This document shows positions 59,582-64,000 of a DNA stretch of 64,000 nt, one piece after another. Every line of letters starts with the position of its first letter. The first letter of the stretch is position 1. The notes below the pieces were generated by a model. The model did no database searches. It was given only the letters and a program-made list of their open reading frames with translations, and was not told the origin of the DNA. Source of the stretch: Paenibacillus taihuensis. GTDB taxonomy: Bacteria; Bacillota; Bacilli; Paenibacillales; Paenibacillaceae. A program made the position numbers and the translations under genes. The stretch covers positions 62,001 through 126,000 of the forward strand of contig NZ_QTTN01000004.1 of assembly GCF_003386535.1 (NCBI RefSeq). Direction: 5' to 3'.

Positions 59582-60490
59582 TTACTTCCAAACACTTGTA
59601 ATCGGCGCTGAATTGCGACTCGCTCCTGAACGAGACAGTCCGTAGAGGTCTTCAATCGTTCGCAACACATTGTAGTGATTGATACGCTCGTTGTATTTGC
59701 CTGGCTTGATCATGGAACCAACCATAATAACGGGGATCTGATTCTTCTTCGAAAAGTCATCTTCATCCCAAGTGAGGATGAGCAAGCTCTGATGCTTCAT
59801 GGCCCAGTCTGCGTAAGCGCTCAAATTCCCCTTCAACCAATCGTCTGCCTGCTTGACTGTTCCATCATGCATATCATCTTGATGATTGGGAATGACGAAG
59901 GATACCGTTGGCAGTTTATCAAACTGTTGCGGGAATGCGGTAAAAGGTTGGTTTAGCTTCGCAGGAATATTCGTGAATTGGACCCATGGATTATGCTTGC
60001 GGCCATATCCTTTGTAGGTGCAGCCCGTAAATCCAACTCGAGGTAAATCTTCTGAGTATCCGGCGAACGTCAGATTCGACTTCAACAACTGATGTCCCAA
60101 ATTGTCTGATTGAAACGGCTTCTTGCAAGAATCGTCCTTTACTCCTTGCGAGGAGCCAGAGAACAAAGCCATGTAGTTAGGTTGAGATGGATGCGTAATT
60201 GCGTAGGCATTCGTAAATAATGCGCCTTGCTTTATCAACTTGTTCATAAATGGAGCATTCGAGCTGTTTACGATCTGTTTGTATGCGTGATTCTCTTCAA
60301 TGACGACCACGATGTGCTTAACCGGAATATTCGGAAACCTCGCCGTCTTAACTGCAGCTAATTCTACATCCGTCTCGGCCGAATTCGCCGGTGTCGATTG
60401 TACTGTACTTACGCTTGCAGGTGCTTCAGAGCACCCTGCCAGTAATGCGGAGAGCGATATTGCAACGATGAAACTTTTTAAATGGTTCAT
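59582..60490 (-). CDS. Phosphoesterase-family lipoprotein (acid phosphatase-like)
   Basis: A 302-residue lipoprotein of the PF04185-type phosphoesterase/alkaline phosphatase superfamily (phospholipase C and acid phosphatases such as AcpA). The signal ends in LLAGC. The core has VVVIEENHAYKQIVNS, HPSQPNYMALFSG (nucleophile region), IPNHQDDMHDG and LILTWDEDD. ATG 60490 follows GAGGAG; the frame extends to a TTG at 60502. It lies 25 bases downstream of the DUF212 gene and may be co-transcribed with the DedA group. Exported substrate unknown. Confidence 0.82.
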   Translation of the reverse strand: MNHLKSFIVAISLSALLAGCSEAPASVSTVQSTPANSAETDVELAAVKTARFPNIPVKHIVVVIEENHAYKQIVNSSNAPFMNKLIKQGALFTNAYAITHPSQPNYMALFSGSSQGVKDDSCKKPFQSDNLGHQLLKSNLTFAGYSEDLPRVGFTGCTYKGYGRKHNPWVQFTNIPAKLNQPFTAFPQQFDKLPTVSFVIPNHQDDMHDGTVKQADDWLKGNLSAYADWAMKHQSLLILTWDEDDFSKKNQIPVIMVGSMIKPGKYNERINHYNVLRTIEDLYGLSRSGASRNSAPITSVWK

Positions 60491-60515
60491 AAGACTCCTC
60501 AAATCGTTCTAATAA

Positions 60516-60944
60516 TTAGTTCATCAATAGACCAATCACAACGCCAAGAACGGCACCTGCACATACTTCAATGGGACGATGCCCGAGCATTTCTTTCAGC
60601 GTTCCTTCTTCTTGCAGCTCTTTGGAATGAGCCGGGAATAAACGAATAATTCGGTTCAATATGGTCGCATGCGTACCCGCATGTCTGCGGATGCCCATCG
60701 CATCATACATCGTGATCACACTGAATAGTACAGCAAGCGCAAACATGCTGGAATGAAATCCATCCGCCAATCCGATTGAAGCTGCAAGGGAACAAACGGC
60801 AGCAGAATGCGAGCTAGGCATGCCACCCGTGCTAACGGCAATTTTCAGATCCAACGTCCGCTTAGTCAGTAGATTGATCGGTATCTTCAACGTTTGAGCA
60901 GCGACAATAGCTATTAACGCAGTAAGCAGCGGAATATTAAAAAT
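60516..60944 (-). CDS. DUF212/YuiD-family divergent PAP2 protein, no canonical start
   Basis: The protein has the divergent PAP2 phosphatase signature: TGGMPSSHSAAVCSLA, DAMGIRRHAG and GHRPIEVCAGAVLGVVIG, with 3-4 helices. The only NUG codon, TTG 60890, has no ribosome binding site and would remove the first helix (NIPLLTALIAIVAAQ). The homologous N-terminus continues in frame to ATT 60944/ATC 60947, placed 9 and 6 bases after GAGGAG, with a stop at 60953. Either a rare AUU/AUC start is used or the start codon has mutated. Family identity is firm, the start is not. Confidence 0.75.
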   Translation of the reverse strand: MFNIPLLTALIAIVAAQTLKIPINLLTKRTLDLKIAVSTGGMPSSHSAAVCSLAASIGLADGFHSSMFALAVLFSVITMYDAMGIRRHAGTHATILNRIIRLFPAHSKELQEEGTLKEMLGHRPIEVCAGAVLGVVIGLLMN

Positions 60945-60975
60945 GATAGGTCACTCCTCGTGATGGGTAGCGTAT

Positions 60976-61482
60976 TTACGAACGGCGTCGTTGATTATTA
61001 GTATGCATCTTCTTTTTCCCTACCATGAAGAGCATGACAAGAAATATTAGAACCGGCATGACCCATTTATCGATATCTAGGCTTGACTGCTTTGCCTTCG
61101 CGTGCGAAGGAGCCGCATTTGAAGCGAAGTTTAACGATACTCGGTGTTGCTCATTCGCAAATGGACTGGATAACTGTATATCCACGATATACTCCCCTTG
61201 GCGTAAGGTAGGAACCTGGTGGAACGTTAGTTTCATCACCTTGCCGGGAGGCAATGTCATATTAGCATGCTGCATCTTGTCACCTTGTTTCTGATAAACA
61301 AGTGCATTCTGCGAAGTATCAATGGCTTTATTGATCTGAACGGAACAATCGGTTCGCACTATCGGGTTATCCGGGTTCTTGATCAGAATTTCCAACACTG
61401 GTGAACTTGGTGGCGTATAACGATACTCTGCCTGCTGGACGATAAGATCAGCGATGGAGACGTTCGGCACCGCAGGAATCAT
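60976..61482 (-). CDS. DUF3324-like membrane-anchored protein, possibly truncated
   Basis: A 168-residue protein with a C-terminal TM helix (VMPVLIFLVMLFMVG) and basic tail, and an extracellular-type beta domain resembling the DUF3324 part of WxL-interacting cell-surface proteins (EILIKNPDNPIVRTDCSVQINKAI, MTLPPGKVMKLTFHQVPTLRQGEYIVDI). Known relatives carry a signal peptide and a DUF916 domain before this region; both are missing. GGAGGAGAG, inside the DedA gene end, precedes the ATG, which overlaps the DedA stop (TAATG). Probably an N-terminally shortened copy. Confidence 0.6.
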   Translation of the reverse strand: MIPAVPNVSIADLIVQQAEYRYTPPSSPVLEILIKNPDNPIVRTDCSVQINKAIDTSQNALVYQKQGDKMQHANMTLPPGKVMKLTFHQVPTLRQGEYIVDIQLSSPFANEQHRVSLNFASNAAPSHAKAKQSSLDIDKWVMPVLIFLVMLFMVGKKKMHTNNQRRRS

Positions 61483-62093
61483 TAAGCCTCTCTCCTCCTC
61501 TTCCGCAATAACCAGTATACGAGCAACAAAACTGCTGCTCCTGCAAGAGCGTAGCTAATCGGATGAAGGTACGTTTCGATTGAATCTGCATTCGCGCCGA
61601 GTTTTAGCCCTGCATATGCAAGTGCCATATTCCAGGGGATACAACCTAACAAGGAGAACAATAAAAACTTCATGAAAGGCATCCTTGCGATACCGGCGGG
61701 CAATGAGATAAAAGTTCGAATAAATGGTAAATTTCTTGCGAAGAATACGGTACTCTGACCATAACGCTCAAACCATCGTTGAGACTGTTCGAAATGTGCG
61801 GCATTAAATAATACATATTTGCCATAGCGTTCGAGCAGCGTTCTTCCTCCAAACGCCCCGATATAGTAAGCAATGACGGAACCGACAACATTGCCTGCAA
61901 CTCCTGCGAGTACGACTTCGGCATATGTCATTGAACCTGTAGATACTGCTGCTCCACCACTAAGCATGATAACTTCACTCGGTATCGGGATACAGGCGCT
62001 CTCAAGAATCATTCCGATGAAGATTCCCGTGATACCCAGTGCATGGATAAGCTGGATCGCCAAATTGGATATCCATTCGATGAACTGATGCAT
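61482..62093 (-). CDS. DedA-family membrane protein
   Basis: A 203-residue DedA/SNARE-associated family protein, with re-entrant loops and 4-5 helices. Motifs are ESACIPIPSEVIMLSGGAAV and ARNLPFIRTFISLPAGIARM (the essential Arg pair). Recent work links DedA proteins to undecaprenyl-phosphate or phospholipid translocation. AAAGGAG lies 13 bases upstream of the ATG. It is the first gene of a minus-strand group that includes a DUF3324-like protein, a PAP2-like protein and a lipoprotein phosphatase, consistent with lipid-carrier recycling. Confidence 0.9.
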   Translation of the reverse strand: MHQFIEWISNLAIQLIHALGITGIFIGMILESACIPIPSEVIMLSGGAAVSTGSMTYAEVVLAGVAGNVVGSVIAYYIGAFGGRTLLERYGKYVLFNAAHFEQSQRWFERYGQSTVFFARNLPFIRTFISLPAGIARMPFMKFLLFSLLGCIPWNMALAYAGLKLGANADSIETYLHPISYALAGAAVLLLVYWLLRKRRREA

Positions 62094-62211
62094 AAAAACT
62101 CGAACACTCCTTTTACTCCTGTATACATACCTAGAGAATGACTAATCCTAATGTAGACTGAATTCCTAAACCTGTTCTGAAGAGATTCTTAACATTTTCT
62201 TAAGTGACGAC

Positions 62212-62240
62212 AAAAGTAAAGAGCCTGATCAATCAGGCTC
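62212..62240 (-). terminator. Terminator of the YheC/D gene
   Basis: GAGCCTGAT and ATCAGGCTC form a 9-bp perfect stem with a 2-base loop; on the minus strand TTTACTTTT follows. The stop codon of the gene lies within the stem. Confidence 0.8.
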
Positions 62241-62973
62241 TCGATTTCGGATATGATTTTGCATATCGCATTATTTTTCTAAACATCGATTTCTTCGGAT
62301 GTTTGCGGAAGATATACGGATCCGGACTCGTGTTCACTTCTAATATCCATGGCCGGAGTGATTTATCGAGGGCAACATCAAGCCCAATTACATAGACACC
62401 CGGGAATGCTCTCTGCATCGCTTTCCCTGCCGTCACTCCCAGTTTCGAGAGTGAAGTTAATTTCTCTTCAACAGCATCGGTATGACCTGAAAGCAAACGA
62501 TTAGCAGTGACGATTGTACCCCCACTGTGGAAATTGGTTACGATTTTGTTCTTAGCGGCAACTCTGCCAATGATACCAGTCGTCTCCCAACGACGGTTAG
62601 GAGCGTATTGTGCCATCACTCTAAGATCGAAGCGTCTTCCATTGTGCTTAAGCAAATGAATGCCTTTCTGTACGAGGTAATTTTTCTTGTTTGTGTTCTT
62701 TAGAATGGAACGGTACATGTTATCGAAATCTTTGAAGGAACGCACTCGCTCTTTGACTTGGAACTGATACCCCTCTTCTGTTCGTTTTACGCGCATGACA
62801 CCAATACCAAACGAACCTGCGACTGGCTTAATATAAACCATCTCATACTTCTTCAATAAGGTTCTCAGCGATACGTTGCTCATACGAACCGTTTCGGGAA
62901 CATAATCCGATAAGTTGCTATCCTTCAAGAGCGCAGCAGTTTTCTTCCATTTGCTGCTCACACGACGGGACAT
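62233..62973 (-). CDS. YheC/YheD-family ATP-grasp protein
   Basis: A 246-residue ATP-grasp protein of the YheC/D group, associated with spore coats in Bacillus. Visible motifs are YIKPVAGSFGIGVMRVKR (glycine-rich phosphate loop), FDLRVMAQ, GRVAAKNKIVTNFHSGG and the Mg-binding LEVNTSPDPYIF. ATG 62973 is chosen because GGAGG touches the earlier ATG at 62979. Monocistronic with its own terminator. Ligase substrate unknown. Confidence 0.85.
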   Translation of the reverse strand: MSRRVSSKWKKTAALLKDSNLSDYVPETVRMSNVSLRTLLKKYEMVYIKPVAGSFGIGVMRVKRTEEGYQFQVKERVRSFKDFDNMYRSILKNTNKKNYLVQKGIHLLKHNGRRFDLRVMAQYAPNRRWETTGIIGRVAAKNKIVTNFHSGGTIVTANRLLSGHTDAVEEKLTSLSKLGVTAGKAMQRAFPGVYVIGLDVALDKSLRPWILEVNTSPDPYIFRKHPKKSMFRKIMRYAKSYPKSRA

Positions 62974-63101
62974 GCTCATCCTCCATTCTTGTGCAAGGTG
63001 ATTCGTTACTACAATATTCGTTACCAGTCTTCACGTTGTTAGGTTTCTATAACTACATTAAAAATTTAAGGAATGAAAGCAGCAGAGCCCCTTTCAAGAA
63101 A

Positions 63102-63141
63102 AATAGCTGTTAAGCGAATTATAATCCGCCTAACAGCTATT
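63102..63141 (-). terminator. Terminator of the DUF347 gene
   Basis: AATAGCTGTTA pairs perfectly with TAACAGCTATT, with additional GCG/CGC pairing in the loop, followed on the minus strand by TTTCTT. Confidence 0.8.
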
Positions 63142-63152
63142 ATCAGCTATTA

Positions 63153-63947
63153 TTAGCTTGCCAATCTCGATTCGATCTCTGAACTCTCTGCAGGCTTTCC
63201 GCCTTTCATGATAACAAGGATAACGATGAATACCGTTAATACGAAGGTAACAACGCCTTTGCTATATCCAAGTCCTCCGCTGCTATGAGCTGCCGACAGC
63301 CAGTCTGCGAATGAAGCACCGACAGGCCGCGTCATAATATAAGCGAACCAGAATGCTGCGATTTCTTTCAAACCGAAGAACCAGTACCCAATAGCAGGGA
63401 GTAGTAAAATGACAGAGAACATAATACCCGATGATAGATAACCGAGATTCATACTGTTAGCTGTCATATCACCAGCCGCAGTACCGAGCGCGAAAGTGGT
63501 TACAACGGTTAACCAATAGAATACTTCTCTTCTTCTTGTATGGATACTATGAACGGAGAGAGTCTTTTCCTTCACATACCAAGTGATGAGAATAGCAGCG
63601 AGCGCGGCAACAAAGAATAAGGTCGATGCGATATATGGGATGCCTAGACCTACTCGGATGGCATCAGCTGCGGTAGTCCCGAAGATACTGACCATGATGA
63701 CAACGAGCCAGTATATCCCAGCCACATACTTGCGAACCTTGAACTGCATTATCATCGCAACAATAAAGATGATGAGACTGACAGGAACCGAGAATATCGG
63801 ATTCAGCTTCTCGAATAGATAATCGGATGCAACTTCGCCCATTCCCGTTGTTAATAGCTTCGTAATCCAGAAGAACAGAGTGATTTCCGGTACCTTAGCA
63901 AATATAGTTTTGGACACGTCTTTCAATCTTGTTTGTTGTTTTGACAT
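63153..63947 (-). CDS. DUF347-repeat membrane protein (COG4705-like)
   Basis: A 264-residue membrane protein with about eight helices in four related units. Each unit holds a conserved polar motif: TKLLTTGMGEVASDYL, GTTAADAIRVGLG, ALGTAAGDMTANSMNLGY and RPVGASFADWLS. These are DUF347 repeats; function unproven, although relatives have been linked to manganese or metal homeostasis. ATG 63947 follows GAGGTGG; the frame opens at GTG 63956. Intact and monocistronic. Confidence 0.85.
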   Translation of the reverse strand: MSKQQTRLKDVSKTIFAKVPEITLFFWITKLLTTGMGEVASDYLFEKLNPIFSVPVSLIIFIVAMIMQFKVRKYVAGIYWLVVIMVSIFGTTAADAIRVGLGIPYIASTLFFVAALAAILITWYVKEKTLSVHSIHTRRREVFYWLTVVTTFALGTAAGDMTANSMNLGYLSSGIMFSVILLLPAIGYWFFGLKEIAAFWFAYIMTRPVGASFADWLSAAHSSGGLGYSKGVVTFVLTVFIVILVIMKGGKPAESSEIESRLAS

Positions 63948-64000
63948 CGAATCCACCTCTTTCCGATTAACCGTTAATAACTAAGTACACGAGGAAGATT

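Overview
The window comes from a spore-forming Firmicute, most likely Paenibacillaceae (Paenibacillus or Cohnella-like). The evidence is three nutrient-germinant receptor operons of the GerA/GerB/GerC type, a soluble PAS histidine kinase of the sporulation-kinase type, a YheC/D spore-coat ATP-grasp protein, AraC-type two-component systems beside sugar ABC transporters, a very large SLH-anchored glycoside hydrolase, and strong AGGAGG ribosome binding sites. No rRNA, tRNA, CRISPR array or intact transposase was seen.

Layout. 1-3662: germination operon 1 (A-B-C). 3735-7392: PAS kinase, acetyltransferase, HAD phosphatase and a 5'-truncated gerC remnant. 7395-11394: an orphan TIR-like protein, a lysine 2,3-aminomutase-like radical SAM enzyme behind a c-di-AMP (ydaO-type) riboswitch, and an ArsB/NhaD-type transporter with a small partner gene. 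11399-15800: a decayed stretch with truncated gbsR-like and lrp-like regulators, a broken old-yellow-enzyme gene, a secreted histidine phosphatase and copies of a dispersed non-coding repeat. 16016-20078: germination operon 2 (A-C-B) with a convergent small two-TM gene. 20680-40755: a polysaccharide-utilisation region (binding proteins, YesM/YesN-type two-component system with a frameshifted regulator, two ABC permeases, an SLH-anchored glycosidase of 1984 residues, a six-hairpin glycosidase-like protein, a GH172/DUF2961 enzyme and a ricin-domain glycosidase). 40756-47171: small genes and more gene remnants, with a WYL regulator, an NTF2-like protein and a short-chain dehydrogenase. 47214-50933: germination operon 3 (A-C-B, minus). 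51056-55915: quinone-oxidoreductase-like gene, crp fragment, and a probable oxidoreductase/MFS/nitroreductase operon under two TetR-type operators. 56107-59551: FetAB-type ABC exporter, then a collapsed PepSY / OmpR regulator / kinase / ABC-ATPase cluster. 59582-63947: membrane and envelope genes (acid-phosphatase-like lipoprotein, DUF212/YuiD, DUF3324-like fragment, DedA, YheC/D, DUF347).

How the parts fit. In the polysaccharide region, three promoters (ABC transporter operon, GH172 operon, divergent ricin glycosidase) share tandem AATTTCCTAT-like direct repeats 22-23 bp apart. This fits one AraC-type response regulator controlling all of them, probably the one encoded at 22130-23759. Candidate cre sites suggest added carbon catabolite control. 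The c-di-AMP riboswitch upstream of the lysine aminomutase suggests osmotic or potassium-linked control of beta-lysine production.

Two traits stand out. The first is the riboswitch-aminomutase link. The second is the density of gene remnants: at least a dozen genes are broken, and many look like neighbouring genes joined by clean deletions. All functional calls are by motif and family recognition from sequence alone, with no database searches.
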